Below the pieces are notes generated by a model. The model worked only from the letters and a program-made list of their open reading frames with translations, ran no database searches and was not told where the DNA came from. The position numbers and the translations under genes were made by a program. DNA of 64,000 nucleotides from Maratus speciosus. Lineage: Eukaryota; Arthropoda; Arachnida; Araneae; Salticidae. The stretch is from the NCBI GenBank assembly GCA_963932465.1, contig OZ010795.1, positions 521,735,451-521,799,450 of the forward strand, in the 5' to 3' direction. Positions 23,716 through 36,480 of this stretch are shown one piece after another. Each line of letters starts with the position of its first letter. The stretch's first letter is position 1.

Positions 23716-24376
23716 GGCACAGATGTCATACACGCACCACGTTGGCGCGATATTTTTCTGACGCCAATGTCATATACGCAACGATTACTTAAAGTGTCGT
23801 TATTTTGCTTGATATGGTAACCCGAATGTTGTTGTTTATGCTATTAATGTTTTCACCAATTTGGCGTCGAAAAATAATCGCGCCAATATGGGAACAATAT
23901 ATAACATCTGTGCCAAAAAAGTTTCATTAATATCTATAGAACAAAACAATTTATATAACTTTATAAAAGAAAATAAGTATTAATTAGTTATCCCATCGAA
24001 CAATTTCGCCAAATTATATAAATCGTCAAACCACTAGCCAAATTATACAAATTTACATAATTTTTATTTTAAAAAACGAAAGAGAAAATAATTTAGTATA
24101 ACATTAAATAAACGATACAAATAAAACCACGTAATAAAAATCACTTAATGGCGTAAACACGTGTAACTTGTTTAAAGTCAATTGAATGTACCATTTACGA
24201 TTATCCATTATTGGCATTTAATCTTAAAGTTTGGCGATAGATATTTAAATGACGGAATAACTAAGTAGCACCAGAAAATAAAAGTCACATTCGCGCCAGT
24301 TAAGTACACCAGAGAGTATATGACATTGGCGTCAGAAACAATCGCTACAACGTGGTGCGTATATGACATATGTGCC
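23716..24376. mobile_element. TIR element with imperfect 8-bp target duplication
   Basis: It starts GGCACAGATGTCATACACGC and ends with the complement ...TATGACATATGTGCC. The TIR is about 65 bp and includes GACGCCAATGTCATATACGC and its complement. The flanks TTTTTTAC (left) and CTTTTTAC (right) match at 7 of 8 positions, which suggests an 8-bp duplication as in hAT-type elements. A second inverted copy of the arm at 23,856-23,920 makes an internal foldback. No transposase is present. A related copy surrounds the Helitron at 47,388. Confidence 0.65.
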
Positions 24377-24604
24377 CTTTTTACTTATAATGCATTAATT
24401 TTGCTCGATTACCGGAATCGATTATGAAAAATTCAATGATTTTTTTACGCTACTTTAAATGTGCAAGCACGTGAATTAGTTAAAAAATGTATAATTTTTA
24501 CACCTTTTTTTTTCTTAAGGTAGGGCAAAATGAATCATCATTTAAACTATCTGTTTAGAATTTCCAAATTAATTTTTCTCAACGTATTGGTTAATATTAG
24601 ACTA

Positions 24605-24960
24605 TCTACCTATATTATAAAGGACAAACATATCTGTGCGTAACGCATATCGTCATTTTGCGAATGGCAACACTTTGAAATTTGAAATGAAATTTTGGTT
24701 TTGCTATTTTCTCTACTGCAAATTTTTAAACTTCTAAACATCGCACATTTCAAAATTTTACACCGTCATATAAGGGAAAAAATGCTCTTTTAAATGCAAT
24801 TTGTTTGAAAGCTGTATCTCAATTTATTTTCCAGATATTAATTTTTTTGTAGTTTTTAATACCATTTTTCTTATTGTGGCAACAAAAGTGCCTCATTTCT
24901 ATTGAAAATCATTGAAGGTAAACGGAAAATAGTCGAAAATAGGAGATACTGTATCTTTTT
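24605..24960 (+). mobile_element. Helitron-like 5' end
   Basis: A followed by TCTACCTATATTATAAAGG at 24,605 has the TC start and the TATTATAAA form common to Helitron 5' ends. It continues CTGTGCGTAACGC and TCATTTTGCGAATGGCAACA, text repeated at 26,458. A GTTTGAAAGCTGTATCTCAATTT block at 24,807 recurs at 32,711 and 33,110. I cannot pair this start with one 3' end. The CTAG end at 33,431 is a candidate if everything between is nested. Confidence 0.45.
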
Positions 24961-26435
24961 GTTGCCATTTTCTCTTAAAACCTGACAAAAATAGAAATTA
25001 AAATATGGGCTATGTCAAGAATATTGTCCGTTATTTTGTGATAATGACGTCATATGCATACTTTTTTATAGACGAAGTTTAAGACTGGATTGTAAAAGTG
25101 GATTGCTTTAGCGAATGCAAATGACGTCATTTTATAAAAAAAGGGGGAATTTAATTCTTAAACCTGAATTATGTTTAGTAGAAGTGCATCATTTTTACAG
25201 AGCAGCTGCTTTGAAATTACCCACAGGTGAAAATGCTTCACTTTTGAAAATAATGTAATCGAAAATCAGGCACTGATAAAACGCAATGTTTTACAAAAAA
25301 TTAGAGTGTCTTTATAAAAGAGAGGTGACATGCAAATAATAACGATTTATGTTACAGAAATTGATGATTCTCGTCTGGATGGATTTGCTTCGCCGAGTTA
25401 GACAAGCAAACAAATAATTCGTTGTTTAAAATAATATCATGTTCCTGAAGTTTTTGTCGAAAATTCTCTCGAATAATGAAATTTTAATGCTATTCCTCAG
25501 GACATTCTACTATAATTTAATCAAAATAACATAATGTGCTTAATTTAATTTTTCCTAATTTTATATAATCTATATATTTAAAGCACAAGCGTGTTTTCCT
25601 GTCATCTGCCCTGATCTTCCTGCTGACCAATTTTACTAATATAATTTTTTTATTAAACTGAAAGCTCTTCATTTGTAGATGTGATCACACTATCTGTTTT
25701 TTTTTAAATAGCCCCACTTTTATATTTTAATTTTAAAATCATTTTATGAAATTTCTTCAAAATGGTGAAAATTAGATAGCTTTCATTATTGCAGACAAAA
25801 GAGAAATAATGAGGTGTTTTTATCTTTATTCATGCATTTTCTGATAAAAATTCAAAAATGTTGATAAAAATTGTTGTATAGGGTTTAGTGTCGCAAAATC
25901 CCATTAGGAGCAGAATATTATATTAAGGCATAATAACGGAAAATGACATACTGCTTTTGAAAACACGCATATTTCCTCATAAATTTTCTATATTGTTTTT
26001 CCTTTTGCATGTGTACTGACACTAAGTTTCAAACACGAGGCGCAATGCTTATTTAAGTGAAAATGAAATCATATTTAAAAGAAAACGATCATTTTCTTAG
26101 ATATAACTAAACATTTTAACACATGCGTCTAAAAAACATAAATTATGGACATTTTTACTCTCCTGTATTTAGATTAGAAGCTCAAGTAAAGAGTGCGTTT
26201 GTTCACATAAAAAATGTTGCTAACAATCGTGCCTTCAATTTTTGAGTTAAAATGATTTTTAAATGATCAGGCAATATAATTTTTTTTAATTATGAATATG
26301 GATATGAGAAGTGCGTATGCAAATTTTGAGAAGGTGAAAATTACTGTTTTTCATTCCGGAATACCAAGCATAAGAGCCTAAATTGATAACCACATCCTAA
26401 TAACTGATCTTTATTATATTTTACTGATTAAGTAT
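24961..26435. other. AT-rich sequence between Helitron starts
   Basis: No Rep or helicase motif and no other gene recognised. It may be Helitron interior. Confidence 0.25.
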
Positions 26436-26585
26436 GTATATTATAAAGAACAAATGTATCTGTGCGTAACGCTGACGTCATTTTGCGAATGGCAACACTT
26501 CAAGATCAAATTTCGGTCTTGAAGTTTTCGCTACTGCAATTTTTTAATCTTCTGACCATCGTACATTTTCAATTTTCATCGCATA

Positions 26586-26586
26586 T

Positions 26587-26621
<35 letters not shown>
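26586..26621. repeat. Poly-A tract
   Basis: A run of about 36 A within the Helitron-like 5' block. The equivalent position in the copy at 24,770 has no such run. Confidence 0.9.
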
Positions 26622-26622
<1 letters not shown>

Positions 26623-27518
26623 TTCAAATGCAATTGTCTTGAAAACTGTATCTTAATTGACTGCTGTATCATATTTAAAAAAATAAAATAACAAGGGTTT
26701 TTTTTAGGTTTATCTTATCACGTACCGGTTTCAATACATAATAATAATAAACATTTTGCACATAAAGCAACAAACATTTTTCAGCATTTGTTTCTGACAA
26801 TTTTTGCATAACGAAATTAATACTTTCTCCATAAACAAATAAAAGAATAATATTAAAAAAAACGACCAATCTAAAATATTTGTGAAAGACATATTAACGA
26901 AATTAATACGTCTTTTCTAAACAAATAAAAGAATAATATTGAATTCACACAAATCTAACATATTTGTAATCGTACAATTTAAATTTTTAGATCACCAAAC
27001 ATACTTTTTTTTTTTCAAATTGAATTTGTTTGCAAAGTTCATCTCAGTTTACTCATTGTCTATGGTTTTAAAATCAATTTTAAAGAATGAAATATTTTTT
27101 AATTTATCTATATCGCGCGGAGTTCGATTATGAACGATTAATTCGTTTTCCCTTGAAACAAAATAAAGACTTCATCATTCTCTTACGGCTAATATTCATT
27201 AAAAAACTCCCTTATGTATAAATAAACTAGAAGACAGGAATTCTGCTTTTTCAGAATTTAATGTCGCCCCCGATGAAAAAAAAATATATATGCATATATA
27301 AATAGTACAAATCATATTTCAATTTTAAAACTTACAGCACACGCTTTTATTTTATGTAAAATGACGCCATTCGACCCCACTTAAGAATTCCGCATTTAAG
27401 ATCCACTCTTAAACATATACAGTAAAGTATGTATAGGACATCACTATCACGAAATAATACACAAGTGCAGCAAAACAGATGGTTAAAAAAAAATAAATAA
27501 ATAAAAAATAAAAAATAA

Positions 27519-27520
<2 letters not shown>

Positions 27521-27552
<32 letters not shown>
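27521..27552. repeat. (TA)n microsatellite
   Basis: About 15 TA repeats following AAATAAATAAA text. Confidence 0.85.
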
Positions 27553-27555
<3 letters not shown>

Positions 27556-28380
27556 TAATGATTCATAGGCTTTCATTTATTTGTAACATTAATATAGATA
27601 CTGAAAATTAAATATAGTTTATAATAGATCCATGTTTTATCAGAAATCATTCGTTTATATTTTTTCAAAAAAGCACGTATTTTAATTACATTTTCTTTCG
27701 GTTGTTATGAAAAACTGGAAACAAAATTATATAATTAATATTTTAGAACTATTTTTCCTTTTCTTTGTACAGAAATGGAGTACTTCCATTGCCAATATTA
27801 AGCAAATGGCTCCAAAAACTACAAAAATATTAATAGTTAAAAAATAAATAGAGATGCCGTTTTCAAACAAATTGCATTTAAAAGTACCCTTTTTTCCCAA
27901 TACGACGGTATAAAAATTGAAAATGTGCGATGCTTAGAAGTTTAAAAAATTCTATAGAGTATTTAATCGTGCTGCTTTGTTTTACGGCCGGCTTCTGTAA
28001 GGTAACGTTATTTTTCCGAGACGACACATAATAAGCTGGGAGAAAGAAATAGCATACCGTACCGGGGATTAATAAAATAATATAAATAAAGAACAAATTG
28101 TATAAGCTCTGAGATTATCAGAACATAAAAGGATGCCACAAGTAGCAAAATCTCGCTCAAATAACTCTTAGCATGCGGCTAATTAAAAAATATCGCTTTT
28201 GATAAATTTCAAAAATTTATTTGATTGCATAATTCGTATTTTCCATATGAAAAATGCTTTTTTAATGTAAGTGGGCAATCTAAAAAATTTATTCCATATA
28301 AAAAAAAATATTAATTTTCAATTAAAAAAATGTTTTCACATATATTCTTTAACCCGGGAAGGCCGGGTACGATCCCCTAG

Positions 28381-29690
28381 TGTATATAAAAGCCGTTTTC
28401 AGAGTGTATGTCCTTTATGCAAATCTTCAATTTTTGACCGATTTGCACGAAACTAGATGTACATTCGTTTTAGAACGTGGAAAAGATCGCTGTCTACTTA
28501 AAAAAATCATCAGACCATTATTTATCCCTTTTTTTCTACCACTTTCCATAATTTAATATTATAGAAATGACAGTAGGCACAGCAATTTAAAGATAATGGT
28601 AATGCATGTATTTTTTTCAAAAAATAATTTGTATAAAAATTCGGATTTTCTTGCTATATTTTTGCATTTTTTAAATCGACGTCATTAATCAGAAAAAGAA
28701 AATGTTCCCCATATACATGTAAGAAATGTAACTAAACGTGTGTTAAAATGACGTAGTATCTTCATTTGAATGTACTTAAAGTTAAAAAATCCATTTTAAT
28801 AGAGGCGTTTGAATTTCAAGAAAACAATTCAGGAAAAAGATATTAAAAAAATCGTTTGCTAGATATGACGTCAATTTCGTCAATATGATTTCAAACTGGT
28901 TCTAAAAACCGGCTGCTACAATTTATTTCCTATTTCTTTGTCATGCTGAATCTTTAATTATGTCATTTAGATAAATGTTTTAACACTTGAAATGCAGTTA
29001 TAACATTCTACGATTTATGCCGAATACGGTTATATAAAATACGATTTTTCTACGATTTATATTAATTAGAAATTATAACATAGCTACTATTTTTTATGGG
29101 AAACTTTTTTTCTTTTTAAACAAAATTTCATGAGTGACATTACGATTGAAAGCTTTTAGAAATTTATCTCACTTTCATTTTAACGGCTGTAGATTTGGAT
29201 TTTATGAATGGAAATATGAGTTTCCACTTAAAAATTATCGGCAATGAATATTTGTATACATGTGTTAAAGATGCTTGATATACTATAAAGATGCCCGTTA
29301 ATAGAATATAAATAAAAATCGTTTTTAATTTGAAACACGAATATATTTTTAACCTTTAGTATATTTGTTAGATTTCTCAACAACTACAGGGAAAATATTT
29401 TTGGTATTTTCGTTTTAGCGATCACTTATTTACGTGAGTAGCACGCCCGCTGCGGTGACCGTTTTCTCCGAACAAATCTTGAATTAAAGGAAACATATCG
29501 GAGAATTTGATGTTTCATTTTAAAGCAATATGTATCTTTATCTCAAATATTCCTCCGTATGGCTGAAAACGGTACGATCATCACTGCGCTATTATTTTTT
29601 CTACTGCATAAGACAAAATTTCGGCTGTTAAGGAATTTTGGTCTAAGAATGATAGACGGATATACAAATACTAAAATTATTCCTCAAAAA
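28381..29690. other. AT-rich spacer
   Basis: No gene recognised. A GC-rich patch GTAGCACGCCCGCTGCGGTGACC near 29,440 resembles a minus-strand Helitron 3' hairpin (GCGGGCG then GCTAC) but lacks the CTAG end. Confidence 0.3.
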
Positions 29691-29699
29691 TTATCTAAC

Positions 29700-30110
29700 T
29701 TTTTTTAAAGGCTAATGATTCAGAATTGGTTCGATCTGATTATATGACATTTCAGCTAATTCTATAACAAAGCATGTACAACAAAATATTATATGCTAAA
29801 TCTATTCCAGAAATTTGAGTGCAAAGTAACAGTGCAAATTTCATTAAAATCTGTCCATTAGAACTTTTAAAATAGGCTAATCTTTTATAATCGGCCTCAC
29901 CACACTATTGAATTTACGTCCATAATTTTAAAACAAAGCTATGTAAAACTATATGCATTATTTAAAAAAAAAATCCGTGTAAAATTATCTAACAAACAAT
30001 ACAAGTTCCAATGAAATCCATTTAGACATTTTAAAAAGACTAATCTTTCATAATCGGGTTCCACATGATCAAAGTCAATACATCAACATTACATCACCAG
30101 CACATCAATC
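29700..30110. repeat. Degenerate tandem units of about 165 bp
   Basis: The phrase GGCTAATC(T)TTT(A/C)ATAATCGG recurs at about 29,710, 29,875 and 30,037, preceded each time by AAATCC(A/G)TT(T/C)A-type text. Similar phrases occur at 39,978 and 40,249, so the two regions probably derive from one repeat family. No coding content. Confidence 0.5.
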
Positions 30111-30937
30111 AATGCGATGTTTAAAGTTCAAATTGCAGTAAAAGTTAAATTGATGGTTGGGTTAGGTTGTTGCCACCACCAATATGACGCTGGAGTTACT
30201 CATAGCAATGTCTTTTCTTCATAATATTGCATCAAGAGAAAACAGATATATCTTTCGTAATTGGGCTGCATGCAAATTAAAAAATATCCCTGCTTGAAAA
30301 TTACTTTGAAATCCATTCAAATTAGAAAACTGAGATACAATTTTCAAATATATTTCATCTGAAAGTACTTTTTTGCTTTTTTCTATTCGACAGTGTGAAA
30401 TACGAAATTGTATCATGTTCAGAAGTTAAGAAAAATTTCAGTAAAGACACAATTTATGGGTTAGGTCGTTGCCATCATCAGTAAAATGTCACAATTGGCA
30501 TTGTGTTTGTAGTTTTGTATAATCTGAATATGACCAAATGAAAGAGTCGAAACATGTAAATTTTTTAGTATTTTTAATGTGTCTTTTATTGAAATGATAT
30601 CTTTTAAGTAAATAATTGTATTTTAATATATGTTTTGACATTTGTTTGAAATATATATTATTAAGGTATAGTACACGTAATTTAGAATATTTTACTTATA
30701 TTTCTTATTGGAATTTTAACGATTCGTGGACGGGAATGCACAGTTATTGTCATTGCTGTATTATTTCATTTAAATGTTATTTACCCGGGAGGAGCCTTAT
30801 TATTGACTCGGGCGAAGATGGGTAGTTCTGCTAGGTAATTGATAAAAGCGTATTTTTTACACTCTTTTATTTAACCCAGCCTGTTTTAGTTGCGTTCGTA
30901 ATTATATAAATACGTAGCACCTATAGTCGTCGATCAG

Positions 30938-31323
30938 TCCGTCTGTCCGTCTGCATGCAACAGAGCTACCCAACCTAATGGTCTGAAAATTTAAATATAT
31001 TATTGTTGCAAAATATTGTCGGGCCATTTCAAACTTTATGAAAATCGGATGTATAGTTTAATTACGGGGACATTCAAATTTTTTCTGTACATTACGGCCA
31101 ATGGGAAAAAAATTATTGCAAGTGCATTTTAATGGTGTTACAAGAATGTTCCGAATGGTCTGAAATTTTAAATATATAATTGGTGCAAAATTTTGTCGGG
31201 CCATTTCAAACTTTATGAAAATAGGATCTATAGTTTAATTATAGGAACAGTCAAAAGTTTTCCGTTACATTACAGGCAATGGGAAAAAAATACTGCAAGT
31301 GCATTTTAATGATGTTACAGACT
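30938..31323 (+). repeat. GTCTGTC-headed repeat with two 177-bp units
   Basis: CCGTCTGTCCGTCTGCATGC at about 30,940 is followed by two units starting TGGTCTGAAA at about 30,980 and 31,157. Both contain GTCGGGCCATTTCAAAC, TATAGTTTAATTA and GCAAGTGCATTTTAATG. It has the same layout (header, then tandem units) as the repeats at 325, 4,667 and 21,600. Confidence 0.65.
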
Positions 31324-31554
31324 ATGCACTTATGAAGAGCTAAATAATATCCATTCAGTACAATATGGGGTGCAAAAAATTTTAGAAAAAAAAAAACATG
31401 AACTGTAGTCAAACAATTAGGCGTGATTTTCAAGATGAACATTGAATGGTTATAAAATAGCCTTTAAAAAAAAATTAAATTAAATTAAAATTAAAAAAAA
31501 AAACTTTTTGATTTTATACTTATTATTAGTATAAGGTGCATATAAATCTCATAC

Positions 31555-31815
31555 AGAGATACATAGAATAAATCCAAATGGAGTGAAAAAATAGAGAGAG
31601 CCAGGAATCGAACCCGGGACCACAGTATAGAAGACAGCTGACTAACCAATGAGCTACACCGGCCAATACCTGGGTTTGTAATTTCTCGCTAATAAACCAT
31701 GTTCGTTAAGTCACCAGCCATCTATACGACAGCCTTGGAAAACCGGACAACAATGAATAGATCTTGGGTTCGATTCCTGGCTCTGGCTAATTTTTCACTC
31801 CAGTTAGGTTTATTG
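31555..31815. repeat. Inverted pair of tRNA-derived SINE heads
   Basis: The minus-strand copy (about 31,560-31,668) reads GCCGGTGTAGCTCATTGG (A box) then CCCGGGTTCGATTCC (B box) and continues TGGCTCTCTC and TTTTTCACTCCA. The plus-strand copy (about 31,755-31,810) has TTGGGTTCGATTCC, TGGCTCTGGC and TTTTTCACTCCA. The two face each other tail-outward, giving inverted arms of about 80 bases. The acceptor stem of the tRNA part does not close, so these are tRNA-derived rather than tRNA genes. Confidence 0.65.
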
Positions 31816-32619
31816 TATTTATTGTATGTATGTCTGTATAATAATTATATATACCTTTAACTGTTGAATGCAGGCGTTATTTATATGTGCATGTGTGTTT
31901 TAATATATATATTGTAGTATGTGTGTTTTATTGTATTATTATTAGTAGTATTGTACTCTTCATATTTTGTTTATAATTTATTTTCTACTCTTTAGCCCAT
32001 AAAATGAATTATTGTTGCAGTTTATGGCAACAAGTTGGAATATTTTTTGCGTGCATTTGTTGGCACACAATTAAATTCATTGTTGTTTCAACTCCCATAC
32101 AACTGTGAGTGCCATAGGGAATATTTGACGATTGATCACCTGTGGCGGGGTAATCGAAAAATGCCTAAAAATTTATGTATTAATTTATAATTAAGTTCTA
32201 AAAATAATAAAAAGTTGTGCTGTTTCGTAAAAACGCCAATGAACGTAATTTTTATAATTCTAGCCTATCAAGAAGTGGGTTAAAAATCGATTGTAAAATT
32301 TCATCTTTACATACGAAAATCAGACTGAGTGAAAAAAAAAAATGCAATTTAACAAATTACAACGATCATTTGGAAAATGATTTTTTCAAAGACTAAAATT
32401 TAAGATATAAAAAATCGCACGGAGTTGATCATACATTACGTACGCCATGAATTAAACATTAATAGTGTTATTACACGTAAAAACTGCAACCGACAAAAAA
32501 TCGCCTGCGACTCGTCAAATTTCCTGAAACTTACGTATTATCCAAGCATTTCATTGGCTGTTCGGGAAAAGGCTTTTCCATCGTCAGATTTCCAAAAATC
32601 TGACGACCAATTTTAAATG
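31816..32619. other. AT-rich spacer
   Basis: No gene recognised. A 63-residue open frame near 32,425 has no known motif. Confidence 0.3.
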
Positions 32620-33431
32620 AAATTTCATTCTTAAACTTCTAAACATCCCACAATATTACTTTTTACACCGTCGTATAGATAAAAAAAAAATGTACCTTTA
32701 AATGCAATTTGTTTGAAAGCTGTATCTCAATTTGTTTCTGAGTTATTATTATTATTTTTTTTTAGTTTTTATTACTTTTTTGTCATGTTGGCAACAGAAG
32801 CATCCATCTCTGTTGAATGTAAAGGGAAATACAGATTACTGTATAGACCAATCAGAAAACGAATAAAATGCGGATTCATCCAATAAAACACCTCAGATAT
32901 GTTTTTGATTTCCTACGCTGACAGAGAACAATAACCATTTTTCCAAATGGTTAAAAACATGCGTACGGCATAGATTACGAAACACTTTTCAACACATTCA
33001 GAATACTACAACAAAACTTCACAGTTTACTGAGGTTAAAGATTATGTCTAAATGAACAATTTAGAAAACGAATAGTAAATTTGTAAACCCAATTAATTTA
33101 AGTCTAGTTGTTTGAAATCTGTATCTCAATTTGCTTCCGAGTTATTATGTTTTTCTTTTGTAGTTTTTATTTCTTTTTTGTCAAAGTGGCAACAGAAGTA
33201 TCCATCTCTGTTGAAAGTAAAGGCTAGAGTATAGACCAATCATAAAACGAATAAAACGCGGATTAAACCAATAAAACGCTTCAGATATGCTTTTGATTTC
33301 CTACCCTAACGAGGACAATAACCATTTTTCCAAATGTTTTTTTTTTTTTTTTTTTTTTCTTTAAGTGTTTAAAAAATTGGTCTCCCAGGTACTTTCAACT
33401 ATTACGCGGGCAATGCCGCTGGATTTGCTAG
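32620..33431 (+). mobile_element. Helitron-like 3' part with two about 400-bp units
   Basis: Two parallel units begin GTTTGAAA(G/T)CTGTATCTC at 32,711 and 33,110. Both contain TGGCAACAGAAG, ATCTCTGTTGAA and TTTTTGATTTCCTAC, and end CCATTTTTCCAAATG. The end ACGCGGGCAATGCCGCTGG, then ATTTG and CTAG at 33,428-33,431, has the hairpin-plus-CTAG form of a Helitron 3' terminus, followed by T. It shares its unit text with the 5' block at 24,700-24,900. Confidence 0.55.
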
Positions 33432-34643
33432 TATAAAATATTCGCTCAAGCTTTACAGAACAGCAATGTAAAATAACAATAGACGAACTCGGAACTGAAC
33501 TTATTCCTCTAAAGGATAAAAAATCATCTTATTACTTTTTTAAAAAACGTATATGAAATATTGAGCACAATTCAGCTTTTTTTAAAATAAAATTAAATGC
33601 CTAAATTAATGAATGGAATAATTTAAGATTAATAGTTCTGTAAAAAACACAATTAAAAATATTCTGTACCTTATTAGAAAATCATTTTATTTTACTTTTC
33701 TAATATGGATTTTATCATAACTTTAGTTATAATAAACAATATAAAAAAAAAAAAAAAATGAAGTAAAAAAAAAAATAATAAAGAATAAAATCCTGGTATA
33801 AGTAATGTTGAAACCTTAAACCTACTTGAAACTTTAATCTAAAAAAAAATCATAAGAAAAAAATTCAAGAGATTAAAAAAACACACTATACATATTTTTT
33901 TTAAAACTCATGTTTGTAGTTAACGAAGAAGATTAATCGATTTATCTATGGATAAATATTTTTTGTCTACTAATATATGTTTCATTTTTCATATGCATTA
34001 TAGTTTCTAGAGATTAATCCATTTAATCCAAACTAAATTTATTTTTCTCGCGGAAAGATAAATTACGTTATGTTCCACGAAAACTGCTACTTATTTATGA
34101 TTCTAATGATACGCATGTAAATAGTTTATCTATCTAAAATTTTGGAAATAATGAAACATGCAATATATTTAAGACAGATAATTTAACAAAAAACTCATTT
34201 AATGAAATTTATGCTCATTAACTTTAAACAAGAGAATAAAATCGCTCGTCAATCATATATTTTGAAGCACTTTCCAACACTTTCAAAATGTCAAACAAAT
34301 CAGAAAAGGCATAACAACTGAAAACGTACTTTCAGAAATAACCATCCGTATTCGATAATGTATCAAGAAATTTTGAGTACCTCTGTATATGAATTTGTTT
34401 ATATTCTGAAATCATTTCTTAGTGTACTCAATGCAATTTAGATGGAAAATGCATAACTCAATAATAATTAAAGATAAAACACATTTAAGCAATTCACGGT
34501 TTTGCATAGTAGTGCTTAATAAATCTTTTGTGTAACCGTGTATATGATTTATAAAATTTATACACAACTAGTATGCAAAAAAAGAGTTAAGCACAAAACG
34601 CATATCATCGTACATAGAAGTTACTGTGACGGTTTACTTTATG
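33432..34643. other. AT-rich spacer
   Basis: Nothing recognised besides short poly-A runs near 33,745-33,780. Confidence 0.3.
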
Positions 34644-34645
34644 TA

Positions 34646-34650
34646 CAGTC

Positions 34651-34698
<48 letters not shown>

Positions 34699-35774
34699 CA
34701 TCCCTTACGAACTCTGCAAAAAAATATCGTTGAAGAAAGTTACTAGTACCACACGATTGGTAATAAAGTCTATTTTTAAATGATGTTTATAAAACGTGCT
34801 TAGGGGGCCATCTACATATTAAAACGAACCATAACTTTGTTTTTTTCAATAGACGTACACACTTCCGACAACATAAATGAACTCTACACAATTCAATTAG
34901 CCTAAAAACAAATTTTTATGTAATCGTACGATAAGTGTCCGATAAATAAATTAATTTAAAACGAGCGTATTTTAGAGGCCTTATCCAAATTGAAGTTCGG
35001 TACTCGATTGTTGACCGAGAGCGCCTCCTTCTGGATCAAGGCATCTAATGCGCCACTCATTGAAGGTGGTAGATTACAAGATAACATAAGAAATTTCAAA
35101 TTTTCTAGTCACTTCTATCCTAGACGGTCACTTAAACCATCATTTTGCCGTTTTTTAAGCATCATTTGATAACTACTTGGAAAAAAAAATGTGAAATTTT
35201 GGATTTCCATAAAACAGAACTTAATAAATCTAAATCAATCAAAAAAATTTATTCATAATTTTTTCGAATATTAATTTCGAAATTCATAATTTTGTCGAAT
35301 ATTAATTTCATAATTCCTAATTTTTTCGAATATTAATTTCATAATTTATAATTCATATCATAAAATTATAAAAATTGCAAAATCAACCTATTTATATTTG
35401 GGTATTTTAGTATTATTGCTACACAAAAAATTAGCAGATTAGAAGCATAATTTCAGAAGTTATAAATATAAATACGAAAATGTAATTTTACATTAGAAGC
35501 ACTAAATATTGAATGCTTATAATTCAAAAACTTACCGTTCAAATGACCTTGAAATTTAGCGTCTAAGCATAGCTTGTACCAAAGTTTGAAATATCGCGTT
35601 AAAATTGGGTATTGCCATTGAAAAAAATGAAGTTTGGGTTCTTTTTAATATGTAGATTTTATATATATCATTTTAAAGTAGACTTTATTTTCAATCGTTC
35701 GGTACCAGTAACTTTCTTCTACGATAATTTGTTGAGGAGTTAGTAGGGAGTGTTTACTTTTTATTCCACGACTG
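34646..35774. mobile_element. Non-autonomous mariner-like element with long TIRs
   Basis: TA flanks lie at 34,644-34,645 and 35,775-35,776. The element begins CAGTCGTTAAAA and ends TTCCACGACTG. The arms pair for about 190 bases, including AGTAAACA(T)CCCT, GAAGAAAGTTACT(A/G)GTACC and AATAAAGTCTA. A poly-A run of about 40 (34,654-34,693) expands the left arm. The interior of about 750 bp has no transposase motif. The TACAGTCGTGG-type start and TA duplication fit the Tc1/mariner superfamily. Confidence 0.75.
35251..35344 (+). repeat. Three tandem units of 31 bp
   Basis: ATTCATAATTTTTTCGAAT starts units at 35,251, 35,282 and 35,313. Each ends TATTAATTTC. It lies inside the mariner-like element. 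Confidence 0.8.
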
Positions 35775-36156
35775 TACCTTACTTTACTTTTACTTCAACT
35801 CAGAAATTCATATCAATTATATTATATCTGAGAATCTATAACAACAATAAAGTACACCGAAAACGATTTTACCACCATAGACCATAACGTAACGGGATTA
35901 TATTGAGTTTTGCTGTTAACTGACTATAAAAGCTACACATTCCATTTCAAACAGTGAACGAGTCACATTGAGCTTCAATAACATAGTTCATTTCCATGGC
36001 AATCCGAGTATATTTATGAGAATCAGAGCGTAGACAGGCAGATGGTAGACATACAGGCAGTAGGCTGCAGGTGACAGACAGACATATAACATAAGATAGA
36101 CAAAACGAAATTATAATTTTTAACACACTTTTCAAGTATGTTGTAAAATGTTAGAA

Positions 36157-36400
36157 GCCCAGTGGCGTTGTGGTCAGAGCATCTGGCTGCCGCGCCGCAG
36201 ATCGAGAGTTCGACTCCGAACTGGGCAAGGCTCAATGGGACTTCCATATCTTCTGGATCGATAAAATGAGTACCAAGCTTACTTGGGAACTAAACACAGA
36301 GAGTCACGCGTAAGGCTGACCAATGCTATGCTGTATAGTACCTCGGGGCACAGTATCAAGAAAACAAGGATAGGCACTGTCGTCACAGATCCTTCATGGA
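36157..36400 (+). mobile_element. tRNA-derived SINE
   Basis: The head of about 70 bases starts GCCCAGT and ends ACTGGGC (36,157-36,226), a perfect 7-bp acceptor stem. It has an A box near TGGCGTTGTGGTCAGAG and a B box GAGTTCGACTCC at about 36,206. An unrelated body follows: GATAAAATGAGTACC, AAGCTTACTTGGGAAC and GTAAGGCTGACC. A tRNA head with an intact internal promoter fused to a fixed body is the definition of a tRNA-derived SINE. I see no clear target duplication, so the 3' limit is approximate. Confidence 0.75.
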
Positions 36401-36480
36401 TTGTATAGCCATAGAGTTTAATTTGTAAAATATTAAGAAATTTAATTCATAAACACTTTTGAACTATGTTGGAAAGTATT

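Larger units (their letters stand above)
26436..28380 (+). mobile_element. Helitron-like segment with 3' hairpin and CTAG end
   Basis: ATGTATATTATAAAGAACAA and CTGTGCGTAACGCTGACG near 26,436-26,475 repeat the 5' region seen at 24,605. At the other end, ACCCGGGAAGGCCGGGT (stem CCGG/CCGG) is followed by ACGATCCC and CTAG at 28,377-28,380 and a flanking T, which is a Helitron-type 3' terminus. An inverted piece of the same family lies at 27,870-27,950. Linking the two ends into one element is inference. No Helitron protein is visible. Confidence 0.45.

Noticed and set aside
31595..31668. A functional tRNA gene on the minus strand
   Set aside because: The acceptor stem does not pair (GCCGGTG against CTCTCTC) and the anticodon arm is poor. 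It is a tRNA-derived repeat.
36157..36226. A working tRNA gene at the SINE head
   Set aside because: The acceptor stem closes, but the sequence continues into a fixed SINE-like body (GATAAAATGAGTACC) with no pol III terminator right after the head.
36023..36247. Minus-strand frame overlapping the SINE
   Set aside because: It is the complement of the tRNA-derived head and body, which explain the sequence fully.
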